This document shows positions 48,601 to 60,087 of a DNA stretch of 64,000 nt, piece by piece. The stretch is from assembly GCF_014851395.1 (NCBI RefSeq), contig NW_024041150.1:30506305-30570304 (forward strand). The letters run 5' to 3'. The translations under genes and the position numbers were made by a program. The notes beneath the pieces were generated by a model that had not been told where the DNA came from, searched no databases, and saw only the letters and a program-made list of their open reading frames with translations. Positions within the stretch are counted from its first letter, which is position 1, and each line of letters opens with the position of its first letter. Source of the DNA: Micropterus salmoides. Lineage: Eukaryota > Chordata > Actinopteri > Centrarchiformes > Centrarchidae.

Positions 48601-51600
48601 GCAGCTGCATGGTTTTGACTATTCAGAGGTTACCCTCCATACTTTAACATCTTCCTCTGGGCCTGTGGTGATGCTGGAAGGTCCATCCAGCAAAGTGACT
48701 GAGGTCAGGAACAACTTGGGTCCATTTTTGGACTCCCTTATTCAGGATAAAAAATCACCATTGACCTGCCAGGGGCAGTAAGATATTTCAAAAGTCCCTC
48801 TGGAAGAGAGAACATTTTAAGTGTTGCTCATTCTCAGAAGTGTCTCATACAGCTTCAAGGACAACCTCACATTACTAGAAAGAATTTGGAGTCTGGTGCA
48901 GTAAGCTACAGCCTTCGTGATGGACTCAAGGTTCTGGTGTGTCAGGGGGACATCACCAAACAGGTTGCTGACGCCCTGGTGAACGCTGCCAATGGAGACC
49001 TGAAACACTGTGGCGGTGTTGCTGCTGCACTGAGTAGAGCAGGTGGCCCTCAGGTTCAGAAAGAGAGCAGCGCTATAGTAAAGCAGACTGGGAAAATTCC
49101 TACAGGTGAAGTTGTAGTGACCACAGGGGGGAACTTAAACTGCAAGAAGCTGCTGCATGCCGTTGGGCCTGTAGGTGGAGAATCAGGTGGCAAAGAAAGG
49201 TTGTTATTAGAAAAAACTGTCCATTCTGCTCTGAATTTAGCAGAAATGATGGAGTTTGAGTCTATAGCCATGCCCTGTATCAGCTCAGGTGTGTTTGGTG
49301 TTCCTGTCACTGTGTGTTCTGAGGCTATCGTGACTGCTGTTAAGGAGTTTGGCAGTCAGGGAGGGCGAAGTCTGAGCAGAATCATCCTGATTGATAACAG
49401 AGGAGAGGTGGTGCGGGCCATGCAGGAAGCATGTGACAGGCTTCTCCAAGGGATAAGTCCTGGAAACCAACCAAGTGATGTGGGGTTCCAGATCGATACT
49501 GCCCAAAACACTGCAATAGGAGCCACAGCTGGAGCTCCTGGAGATGGTGTCCGTGTGGAGATCATTCAGGGAACCATCGAGACCCAGCAGGTGAGAAAAT
49601 ATGCTGAGATATTGAAGCTGCATTAATGTAAGTTTTGATACTTGAAATACAATTTTTCAGAAGCTAATCTGCAGTTGGTGCTGCGTACCAGGTTGTTTGA
49701 ATTTAGTCCAGATGCTACAGAATCTACATTCGGGATACACTTTGTGGTCAGGATCATCTAAGTTTTAACTTGGATGAAATTTAGATTACTGTGTTTTCCT
49801 AGGTGGATGGCCTGGTATCTCCTATGGTAGGCCATGATCCTCTCTCTACCCGTGTTGGAAATGCTTTGTCCAACATGGTTGGACCTCAGCTGACTGCAAA
49901 GTTTCATAAGGAAGCAAGAGGAGCAACACTGCCTGGGGAGATAGTCCTGGTGGAGGGCTTGCCTTCACTCAAGTGTAAAGGAGTGTTCTTCCTCAACCTC
50001 ATTCCCTGGGATAATAACCAACATGGAACTGCAGTCCAGGTAAAATTGTGTGTTCAGTGATTATTTCTTTGTAGGTTTTTGTGCAGCTAGGTTTGTCTTT
50101 AGTGTGTCTGTATTTTGTTTTTCATACTAAAAACTAAGGGGTGCAGTAACCTTGATAATCTTTGAATCTTCCAGGTTCTGAGACAGAGCATCAAAAAGAT
50201 TCTGGCTTCCTGTCAGATCAGAGGCTTTCGTTCAGTTGCACTCCCTGTGCTTGGGACAGGTGCTGTCTTGCGTTTTCCTCACACTGTGGCATCCAGACTT
50301 GTACTGGAGGAGGTCCGTGCATTTGAACAGAACCAAGCCAGCGGAACATCTTTCCTGGTCCGAATTGTTATCCACCCCAATGATAAAGAATCAAGCAAGG
50401 TAAAGAAAAAGCAGCAGCAGTGCCTAGGAATAAAAAGGGAGTGTAAAATTGCATTATTATTATTATTATTATTATCCATCCATCCATCCATCGTCAACCG
50501 CTTATCCTGTGTACAGGGTCGCGGGATTATTATTATTATTATTATTAATAACTCTTTTCCTCCATTAATTACTGTTGGGAGGCATTAAACAGTTGACAAA
50601 AACCAGATCACGTTGGGGGGTTTTTTGTTTTGAAAGTGGAACTGGACTGAAACCTTTCCCTTTGTTAACACAGGCCTTCCAGGCTGCCCAGGGAACTTTG
50701 CATCTCAGAGGATTCACAAATGATGCTAACCCAGATCAAGGTTAATGTGAATATTTTCTTTTCAATTTTAGGTTTAGACTTAGACTTAATCACTTTTTTT
50801 CTCAGTCTTTAAGGCAGCGGTAAGGCCACAAGGGTGCAGAAAAATGTCAAAGAGCCACATGTCCGCAGCCACCACCATATTACCATTTTTGATTTGTTAT
50901 GACTAACATGCTAGCAAGCTAATATGTATGTGTACATTTGGAGTCTTATTTCACTCTCTTTGTAACTCTGTTTTGGTGTCTACTACTAGTAAGATACCTA
51001 GGTCTAAACTTGTTAGATGTTAAACCTACATTGTGTAAGATGTCTTTTGTTGTCATAAAGGTAAAGGTGAAGAAAAAAAAGTGTATCTTTGCTAAAATTA
51101 GCTGCCTGCAGCTGCTGAAAATCTTGAGTGTCAAGCAATAAATATACCACATACCATGTTAAAACCAAAAGGCTAAAAAGGTGCTCTCTGTCAGTATAAT
51201 AATAGTTCATTTTTGTTGATTGTCTTTTTTGGCATGACTTTAGCTTCCTTTTACCGCCACGTCTCTGTTACTAATGATGAGGTCACAGCCATGCTGGGTG
51301 GAGTCAAGCTTCAGATGGTCAGTGGAAACATCATTCATGAGACCACTGATGCCATTATCAACACAACCGACTTCTCCAACAGCCAATCTGGTATGATTGA
51401 TGGATTTTATAAATGTTTTGATTGTTTCTTTAAGCATTACCTAGGTGAGATCCCACTGTAAGTGTGTGTTCATAATTTCCACAGGTGTGTCCAAAGCCAT
51501 TCTGACTGCAGCAGGTCCCGTTGTCCAAGCACAGTTAGCACAAGGTAAGCCTTAGAATTTACTGAAAAATACTTTAAAATATGTGTAAGACGTTTTGTTG

Positions 51601-54600
51601 TGCGCGACTCTCTTTGCAATATGAATCTGTTTTATGCACATTTTAATTTACATAAAAAAAAAAAAAAACTGGGAACATCAGATACTTACAAAACAGCTTT
51701 TACATATGGCTGAGGTGGAAAAGTTGGTGTATCAATATATACAAAATGCAACTAACTGCAATGGAAACAGACTTTAAGATTGTTGAATAAAGAACGATGT
51801 TCATAAAGTGTTTTAATTTGAATTACATCATCTTGTTGCTTTGTCCCGATGTAGTGGTTTAATGGCACCCGACTGGAGAATTAGTGCCACCAACTGTTTA
51901 TCTTGATGTGCCCAACTAATATTCATTTAACAGTAGTGGATCATAATATAATTTATATTTTCTTCTGCTGATTTCTAATAGGTTAAAATGTTTGCTACAT
52001 TTGGATGGAAACTTGACTTAAGTCACATTTTCTTCTCCAGCTTACACATTTTCACCGTCCATTTTTGTTTCTTTCAGTGGGCGTTCCAGCAGACTTCATG
52101 TGCACCACAGGACCCGGGTTGCTTGGCTGTAGGGAAATCATTCATGCTAGTTTCATGCGTGACCCTAAGATTTTTCGGAAGAAGTTCAAAAAGATACTGA
52201 AGCAGTGTGAGAGCAAAGGCTATCACTCAGCAGCCTTCCCAGCTATCAATACTGGTTTGTACTGTGTGTGTATGGATTTGCATGTGTGTTTGTGTGTTTT
52301 TGCATTACGGTCAACACCAAATTTGACTTAATCGCCCTAAATGTTGTAACCTGACATGCTAATAAATATAATACACCAGACAAGTAAAAGTAAAACCAAG
52401 GGAGAAGTCAGTAATGGATAGATACATATTACTATAGATGAATTTCTATTGACTATTAGTAGTATCCCTTTATTCTTTACTTATTGTATAGTATAGGATC
52501 TTACATGATGAATCAGAAAATACACTAATAACAAATTACAAATAATGGCACTTTAGGGCAACATAGTGATTTAGTTTATAAAGGTCATAACCAGTCACTG
52601 CAGAAAAGTAATTGTAAATCATTGGTGGCATATCCATATAGATTCACAACCATCATCTTTATTTCCCATCAGGTGCGGCTGGAATGGACCCTGTCCAAGC
52701 TTGTAAAGCCATGCTGGATAGCATGACCTCAGCTATTACGAATTTGAAACCAAATTCCCTCTCACTCATCCGCATTGTCATCCTGCAACAACCGGTGTTC
52801 CAGGCTTTTAGGTCAGAAATGAAAATTACTCATATTGCAACAAACAATAGATATGAACATTTTAGCATATTGCAGTGTTTGACCAGTCAATAGCTTGTTG
52901 AATATGTTTCTGCAGATCAGAGCTGGAGAACCGCTTTGGACAAACAGCCGCTCCCAGCCTGACCCTGAAAGGTTTGTTTACCTTATAATGCTTGAAGATT
53001 TTATACTATGTGCCCAGTTATCATCATCTTGGTCCAGCCTGTCAGTATGCTAACATGTTCTAACTGGCACTAAACACAAGTACAGCAGAGGCTGTTGGGA
53101 ATGTTAATAGTTTCCCAGTTATTTGGTCATACCAACGTACTTACCAAAAAACATAGACATGCTGCTAGCTAAAATGTCAGGGCATTTCTAAAGGTAGTTG
53201 AATTTATCCTCTAGGTGCTGTTGATATCTGTGCAAAAATACCACTCCCTCCCTCCAAAGACACTCCCTCAAAACACATTCTGGAAAAATCCAATACCACG
53301 ATACCACCAAGTCACAGCAATTAATGTAACTTGCATTAGCTAATTTGAGGATTAGCAGAATGTTGCTGCAGCTACTGCTGTGAAACTAACATGCAGAGAG
53401 GTTGAGACGGTCCCAGAGCCATCACACCAGCTCCGAACAGATACTCACTACTCTTCTGCTACTATAGCTAACATCACAATGACAGCATGTAGAAGAAAGC
53501 TAGCTGAATGTCCGTGGGTAAGTCATTTAATCTTACCTGACATGCAAATCATGGCTGGAATGACTGCACTGGTGTTGTGGTGGGGTGGGGCCACTTTGTT
53601 TGTTTCCCATTTACAGAGCCAGGGCTGTGTACAAACACCAGATTGTTTTTCAGTGCACATACAAAACAGACAGCTAGTGGACTGTAAGGAGATATTTGCT
53701 GAATTTACCAAAAGAGTGGAATCGCATACCCCACCTTTAAGTCGATATTGATATTGTGGATATCACATATGCAGATCCTTGGTTATTGGGGCTCAAATCA
53801 TTTATTTAACAAGGTGTCACATCCACAGTTGTTTTCTCTTTTTGCACTGTTTTTCTATTTTGTAGAAAAAGCTAAACAAAAGCTCAAGAAGTGGCATGAC
53901 AAGTATTCAAGAACCTCCAGAACTTCAGCACCTCAAGGCAAAACCTTCAACACCTTAAAACCACCGCCAGCTGTAATACTTGTGATTAGCTGCCGTCCAG
54001 ACACTGGCAAGACCATCAAGAGAGATTTGGAAGGGATCTTGCTGAAGCAGCTGGTAGAGAGAGAGGTGGATTTTTCCAGGCTTGATGCCATGGAGCTGGA
54101 GGCAGTGCAGGTAAAGGTCAATGTCTTAGAAATGAGCGTGGAGTGCAGGAGACCTCAAGGTTCTGGGGGTGTGAATGGCAACAGAGCAGGAAACTCAGCA
54201 GGAAACTCAGCTACAGCTGAAGCTAGAGATCTGTCAGCGTCAGGAGGAGAGGCCTATGTGCTAAAAGGCCTAAAAGAGGACGTTTTGAGTGTCACTGACT
54301 TCATAAACAGAGCAATCCAAAAAGCACTTTGCAAAGACCTCCAAGATAAAGAAGAAGCAACGTTGGCTCTTACTGTCCAGTGGTCGATTCAGAATGTAAA
54401 TGGAGACTGGCACGAGGTGAGCCTGCATGACAACTACATGCTGGAAGAAGCTCACATGAAGAATGAAGTGTTTGTAGATATGACAGCACCAGACGGCATG
54501 ATGGTGAAAATAAACTTGAAGAAACAAGAAGCCACAAATTGTATCACAGGCATCACGTACAAAGTGAAACGGAGCGAGTCTGATACATGTATGTCACAAT

Positions 54601-55886
54601 TGGTAGTTTTCCCTTTTTTACTTTAATTCCTATAAATGCTCAAGCCATAACATACATTTGTGTGACTTGTACTTTAGCCTTAGAGTTGCCAGAACACTGG
54701 GAACCTATGCACCAAGAAGTATTTAAAAAGGTTGAGCTGCAACCTAACTCATCAGAGTACCAGGACGTGGCCAGGGGTTTCCACAAAACAGCTAAAAACA
54801 ACATTCGCAAAGTGAGTATGCCAACACAAAAACACATTTCCCTACAAAACACAATGAGTAACTGATAGATTGTTTTTGCTTTTTTAATTTCAGATTGAGC
54901 GCGTGCAAAACCCCTATTTGTGGCATGCCTATACTGTGTGTAAGCAGCGTATACTTGCTAAGAATGGCTCAGCAGACGTTGGGGAGAAGTCTCTGTACCA
55001 TGGCACATCTGCAGGTTCATGCGACTGCATTGAAAAGAACAAATTTGACAGGGGGTTTGCAGGAAGACATGGTAAGGAATGTTGTCACATGTTATTTTTA
55101 CTCCCCTGAATGAGAGTGTTGTTCTGAAACAATACAGCTCATATAATCATGAATAAATAAGCACAAATCAAAAGTTAGGGACAAAACATCCTCCTTTTAA
55201 ATCTAAAAATGTTTTATTCAGACAGATTAGTTTGATTTCAGCAGTGATACTGCAGTAATGTAACCCCTGCTTAATGTTACAGTCCGACTGTTGACAACCT
55301 GACAGCTGCATTTATGTCCACACAGGCACAGTGTTATAAAGAATTACAATGTAGCCAATAGATTTTATTGATCATTGTCTCTGTCCCTATATCAACAGAA
55401 AACGTCTCTCAGGTTTAACAAACTCAGAGTTTTCACTAAACCCGCTTTCTTAAACAGGGCCCAGCTCCTGGCTGGAGCTTCATGAGAGTGATATATCAGT
55501 TTTCTCGACTACCTTTCTGTTGAAGAAAACGAATAAGCACCTTTCCCAAAATGTTGAACAATTCCTTAAAGTTGATGTGTCTTTTCTTATGTAATTCTAT
55601 CACAGCTGCTATGTATGGAAAGGGGGTTTACTTTGCAGTCCGTGCAGAGTATTCGGCCAGTAGATTTGCACCAGCAGACATGTCAGGCCTGAAGCGGGTG
55701 TATGTTGCTCGTGTCCTGACCGGCCGTTACACGGTCGGAAATTCTTCAATGCAAGCTGCCCCTCCTCGTGGCTCTGACCCCGCTGACTGCTTCGACAGCG
55801 TGGTGGACAACCAACAGCAGCCCTCCATGTTTGTGATCTTCCACGATGACCAGGCCTACCCAGAATACCTCATCACCTTCGACTGA
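45669..55886 (+). CDS. parp14: PARP14-like protein mono-ADP-ribosyltransferase (two frame breaks in exon 3)
   Basis: It transfers single ADP-ribose units to proteins and is part of the interferon/antiviral response in vertebrates. Exons: 45669-45843, 46950-47083, 47482-49590, 49803-50039, 50175-50399, 50674-50740, 51244-51390, 51485-51544, 52078-52254, 52673-52811, 52916-52971, 53866-54588, 54678-54811, 54894-55071, 55606-55886 (4842 bases, about 1613 aa; human PARP14 is about 1800). Approximate order: RRM-like (1-100), KH-like repeats (110-580), macro 1 (585-765, with NAAN and CGGVAAAL), macro 2 (790-955), macro 3 (1000-1175), WWE (1345-1412), ART domain (1417-1613). The ART domain has LYHGTS, GVYFA and MFVIFHDD, an H-Y-non-Glu triad as in mono-transferases. 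Frame breaks lie near 47863-47872 and at the A-run 48749-48754. They are opposite in sign, but the unshifted frame meets a stop at 47917. This means either a pseudogene or assembly indels; the intact remainder favours error. Confidence 0.9.
45928..45939 (+). promoter_or_regulatory. ISRE-like element in PARP14 intron 1
   Basis: GAAAGTGAAAGT matches the interferon-stimulated response element core GAAANNGAAA, 85 bases after exon 1. Intron-1 or promoter ISREs are expected for interferon-induced PARP genes. Confidence 0.6.
46108..46118 (-). promoter_or_regulatory. second ISRE-like element in PARP14 intron 1
   Basis: The minus strand reads GAAAGTGAAAC, a full match to GAAANNGAAAC, 180 bases from the first site and in the opposite orientation. 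Confidence 0.6.
46520..46680. repeat. CATGTG-rich repeat in PARP14 intron 1
   Basis: Repeated 'cacatgg', 'catgtgaaa' and 'catgtgggt' phrases in both orientations resemble a palindromic MITE type seen in fish. There is no coding frame. Confidence 0.5.
50453..50547. repeat. ATT/CCAT simple repeat with 'gcttatcc...gggtcgcggg' core
   Basis: A run of ATT, then 'ccatccatccatcc', 'cgcttatcctgtg' and 'cagggtcgcggg', then ATT again. This is a very common teleost repeat. It lies in the PARP14-like intron 50400-50673. Confidence 0.8.
53215..53755. repeat. probable interspersed repeat in PARP14 intron
   Basis: The sequence carries a 123-codon open frame (53380-53751) with no recognisable domain and an ending 'cctttaagtcgatattgat' typical of fish MITE termini. 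It is not spliced into the PARP14 model, which continues cleanly at 53866. I regard it as a repeat, not an exon. Confidence 0.4.
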
Positions 55887-56362
55887 GGAGAACTTGCACT
55901 ACTATACAGCGGTCTCACAGTCATCTTGTTAAATACTTCAAAACTAGTGATAATTTAGGATGTCACTAAAAATTCTACTTTCCATTAATATTGTGGGTTT
56001 TTTTCCCAGAGCTGATTTTGAGCGTGTTTATTTCTCAGCAACATAGAAGTACTTTATAGTAGAACAGAAACAATTAGATGTGGTGACAGTAGAAGCATCG
56101 CTAACAGATTTTGAAGAATGCATGTAATGATTTAAAACTTTCACCAACTGTATTAAAGGACAAAGCTGCACTGCAGAGACACTCCTTTAAATTATACTTT
56201 TCTTTTTTTGGAAATGTATTTTTTCTGACATAAGTCAAATCATATAAAACCTGAAATTGTATTTGCTTTTATTATGTAATTAATTTGGCGAGATGGGGCA
56301 GGATTTTTCCTGGAAAAAAATTAAGGCTTGATTTAAGGCACAATGTGTGTCAACTATTGTGC

Positions 56363-56414
56363 AAACAAAAAATAATGCTGGGAAGAAGCATTTTCCCAGC
56401 ATTATTTTTTGTTT
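56363..56414 (+). other. 22-bp perfect hairpin in PARP14 3' UTR
   Basis: Arms 56363-56384 and 56393-56414 are exact reverse complements with an 8-base loop. They lie between the stop codon (55886) and the likely poly(A) signal (56667), so they would be in the mRNA. The hairpin is followed by an AT-rich ATATGTTTTTTAT tandem stretch to about 56495. Confidence 0.8.
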
Positions 56415-56666
56415 TTTTTAGGTTGGTTATGGTTATATGTTATATGTTTATATATATATGTTTTTTATATATATGTTTTTTATATATATATATATTAGCC
56501 AATATGAGCCAGGGTAGGGACAAATATGCCAAACTCTGGTGTTGTTTGGACAACATCCGCAAGAATTTGGTTTGCTGTTAAACAGAGCTGAACAGAGCTT
56601 TTTATGTTTTCATAGCAATTGAGATTTGCTACAGAAATTGCAATAAGAAACTAATGGACGAAGTGC

Positions 56667-56672
56667 AATAAA
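56667..56672 (+). terminator. likely polyadenylation signal of the PARP14-like gene
   Basis: AATAAA in 'gtgcaataaaaac', about 780 bases after the stop. It is the first full consensus hexamer found downstream of the CDS. Confidence 0.5.
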
Positions 56673-57112
56673 AACAAATGATTTTGTCCTGCCTTCAGAT
56701 GGCAAGCCACACTCCAGAGATTTAATGTGCATTTTTTCTTCTTCATTGTATGATTCAGAATAACACTTTGTATTCTGTTCAAGGCATGGCATCAAATTAC
56801 AGCAAAGCTTATTCATGCAAAAGTAAAATAGTTAAAAGTGATCATAATTATACGAGAAGTACACTTTTGATACTTGACTTTGATTACATTACTTGAAGTA
56901 AGTTTTAAGTGAAATATAAAGAATTTATTTGACTGTACAATGAAGATGTGTAAAGAGAAATAATATATACATTATAAAAGTAGAGAAGAGTTTTCTTTCA
57001 ACACTGAGAGAATACTGGGGCAAAAGGAGGAGTTTTTGTAAAGGTGATGCTCATTTGCTTATTTGTTACTAGAAAAAAAACAGAGGCAATGTCACATTAC
57101 AATTGATACCCC

Positions 57113-57118
57113 TTTATT
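57113..57118 (-). terminator. polyadenylation signal of the C1q-like gene
   Basis: The minus strand reads AATAAA about 280 bases past the C1q-like stop codon. It faces the convergent PARP14-like gene. Confidence 0.65.
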
Positions 57119-57397
57119 GATAATTTTACAGAGAGTACGCCTTTCTTAACACTGTAAATAAAAGAACTAGTTGTAAATGAGATCATGATTTCTGTGGTGC
57201 ATCATGATTTAGGGGTAAAGGGAAATGGTGGCAATCATATGAGTACTAATTAGAATATAGAGAATATACAAGTTTATTTAAAATAAATAAATAAATCAAT
57301 TAAAATAAAATAAAATAATTGTTTTAAAGAGAAAGTCACATCACATTTTGGAATTGTGTAATCTTGTGTGTTGTGATTAAAAGTCACAACATACAAT

Positions 57398-58781
57398 TCA
57401 CACTGGGAAAAGCAAAAATCCACTGAATGAGGAGTACTTATTTATATTATCACTGAGCCTGTGATTACGCCAAAGACGGACATTGATCTTGTCTCCAACT
57501 TGTAGCAGCAAGATAGCACTGTTAGATCCAGAGGTAGGGTGATTTTCACTATGGCCATACCATGACAGTATATGGTTTCCATTTTGGTACAAACTGCCGC
57601 CACACTGTCCAGTACTTGCTCCCCAGCAGAAGGAAGTGAAGGTGACATAATAGATTCCTTGCACTGGTGCTGTAAAATAACCTGGTCAAGAAACAATGAA
57701 AAATAACTATAATCATAATTCAAAAGCAGTTATGTTTTAGAGTATACAATTACTGTAATAAAGACTTTTAAAATACTAACAGTTGCCTTTGGTACATCCA
57801 ACCCACCAAACAACACTTTGATAATGGGTGTGAAGGGTACCTGGAATGGCGGAGGAACACTGACCTGTGTGTGGGCTGTAATGTCCTCCAATGTTGGACA
57901 GAACATGTCTGTACACCAGCGAGTAAAGAACATCTACAGGACCAACTGTGCCATCTATTGGTAATGCAACAGAAAATGCAACCCGAGGCATTGCCTGTCC
58001 TGAGAGATATAAACATGAATATATCATTATTCTGAATTTAAAAAAATAAATAAACACCATGTTGATGTTTTATAATTACTGTATACTTTCCAACATACAG
58101 TATCTACAAACAATCTTTTAGCAATATTTGTTCTAAAGCATAAACCCAGAACAAGAAAATTACTTGTACTTATTGTGGTCTGGCAGTGTTATGTCTGGTT
58201 AAGTCAAACCTTTGTAGTGTATATAAAAGCAAAGAACTATAGTGCACATGCAAGAACAGTACATGGACAAACAACATATGTGTCTATATCATAGTCTGTC
58301 TATAAAAAGTCTATATACAAATCATGTGTCTCTAAAGGTAAAACTACAGCTTTGGTGTAAGTTAAGAACAGAATATTACAGCTCAGAACAGGTGGCTTGG
58401 ATGGCAAACTATAGCTTTGCAATACATTGTTTAGTACCATATACCTGTACTTAGTTCAGTTACCATGCTGTCAAGTGCAGACAGCCTCTTCTCACTGGCG
58501 TCAAGCTTTTTGTTTGTTTCCTCCAGGGCTCTCACAGTCGCTTTAAGCCTTTCTTCAAGAGCCCCCAGCTCCTTCAGTGCTGTATAGATGGGTGGGTCAC
58601 AACTTGGGAGATTTTCTGTTGAGTTTGTTGTCAAAATGTATGGTGTTTCTTGCCCTTGGTTGAAATTCTGGACAGCATCCTTCTCTGCCAGCTCAGTGAT
58701 CTCATTGACCTTGTCTCCAGCCTTGCATTCAGATAGATCAGCAAGCAAACACACGACCATCATCACTAAGAATCGTTCCAT
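57398..58781 (-). CDS. secreted coiled-coil C1q-domain protein
   Basis: Three exons on the minus strand: 58781-58445, 57999-57865 and 57681-57398, joined in phase to 251 aa. The ATG at 58781 begins a signal peptide (MERFLVMMVVCLLADLSEC). Residues about 65-112 form a heptad-like coiled coil (ALEERLKATVRALEETNKKL), and residues 115-251 are the C1q domain (PRVAFSVAL, VYRHVLSNIGGHYSPHTG, YFTAPVQGIYYVTF, GFLLFPV at the end). There is no collagen stretch, so this is a C1q-like/cerebellin-type protein that probably trimerises through the C1q head and coiled coil and acts outside the cell. Fish have large expanded families of such genes with immune roles, so I give no symbol. The C1q domain is split by an intron after HTG. 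It is transcribed toward the PARP14-like gene and away from the kelch-like gene. Confidence 0.92.
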
Positions 58782-58860
58782 TCTTCAGCTTGGAAGGAAT
58801 CTCGTAGATCTGTGTAATTTATTTTAATGACTGTTGACTGACACTCAGTTATGAGATATG

Positions 58861-58870
58861 TATTTATAAG
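58861..58870 (-). promoter_or_regulatory. TATA box of the C1q-like gene
   Basis: The minus strand reads CTTATAAATA about 80 bases upstream of the start codon. This predicts transcription starting near 58835 and a 5' UTR of about 50 bases. It suits a sharply regulated, inducible or tissue-specific promoter. Confidence 0.7.
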
Positions 58871-60087
58871 CGTCCAGGTGAATGATTGTTTCTGATTCAA
58901 GGAAGCAATGAATAAATCCGCTAGTGCATAAATATCAGATAAACTGACAAACCTTTGCCTATTTCCTCATTGTGTCTCAACAGTTGTTTGTTTTCAGGAT
59001 TTTTTATGGAATTACTACTTAACCATCAGTCAAGATCAAAGCAAGTCGAGGTCTGTGTGTGTGTTTTTGACTTTTGGTCTTGATAAACAAACTGCATGCC
59101 AAGAGTTTGTTGGTACTAGTCCAGTTTCCATCCAAATGTAGAATTTGCACTTATTAACTGAATTTACAGAATATCTGCAAAAGAAAATGCTAATTAATGC
59201 CACCAATGCAAATATCAGAGGTTGAATTCATCAAGATAAATAGTTGGTGGTGCTAATTTTCCAGTCAGGTGCATTTTTTTCACTTTATTAAATACAAAAA
59301 TTTAAACAGGGAAACTGATCAATTTAAATCAAATTCTCAGTCCAGAAATATTCCATTCATCATTCAAAAACGTTTACACAAATTTTGTAATCTACCTTCA
59401 AAAGTGTGATTGGTCTGAGATGTGAACAGAACACAGAAAGTGTTCATGCTGACAAGAATTAGGTTTCGTTGAATGTCATTGGTAATTGTAGCACCATTAA
59501 AAGAAGAGTGTAGGTAGAAAAACACAGAAAACAAAAATGGAGTTGGAAGTTGGAGTGTGCAAAACTATTTTATTAGCAATAATCATTAACAGAAACTACC
59601 ACATAAACATTTTGTTATCATGAATAAACTTAAGCCAGTTTCCTTCTGGCTCCTTGACAGTTGTTTGATCTTCAGGACTTGTTATTTCACCACTATTTAA
59701 GTCAAGCTCATAGTTAAATGAGGTCCATTGTTGGGTAATATTTTACCTGCCTCTTCACTGAACCACCAATAAAGTCTAACTCAAACATTTAAGTCCACCT
59801 TCGTTTCCTTCTATGATGAACTACAACAAAGTGCATGCCAGGAATCAGGTGAAACTGTATCTCTCTGACCCAGTAACTATGAATAGCTGCTTGTTTATGC
59901 AGCGAGTAAAGTTGAGTCTGAAAGAGAAAGGGGGGAGGGAGAGAGGTAAGAGAAAAGTAAATATGAGAAAGAATGGTAAATTAATCTAGAAAAGAGTTTT
60001 AGGTTTGGCTGAATCAGTAATTATAAATATAACAGAAATACCACCGTAAGTAGCAGTTCAAAGAGAAAGTTAGGCCTAGCCACTGAC
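58871..60087. other. divergent intergenic region, no gene seen
   Basis: AT-rich sequence between the C1q-like promoter (-) and the kelch-like start (+). There are only short meaningless frames and no clear repeat. The purine-rich 'gagaaaggggggagggagagagg' area near 59926 lies about 150 bases before the kelch-like ATG and may be promoter-proximal. Confidence 0.5.

Noticed and set aside
47863..48754. Programmed ribosomal frameshifting as an explanation of the PARP14 frame breaks
   Set aside because: No slippery heptamer with a downstream structure was evident at the first site, two opposite events would be needed, and the family is not known to use frameshifting. Indels are simpler.
53380..53751. 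Possible extra exon of the PARP14-like gene
   Set aside because: It has no PARP/macro/WWE similarity, sits inside repeat-like sequence, and the exons on either side already join in phase without it.
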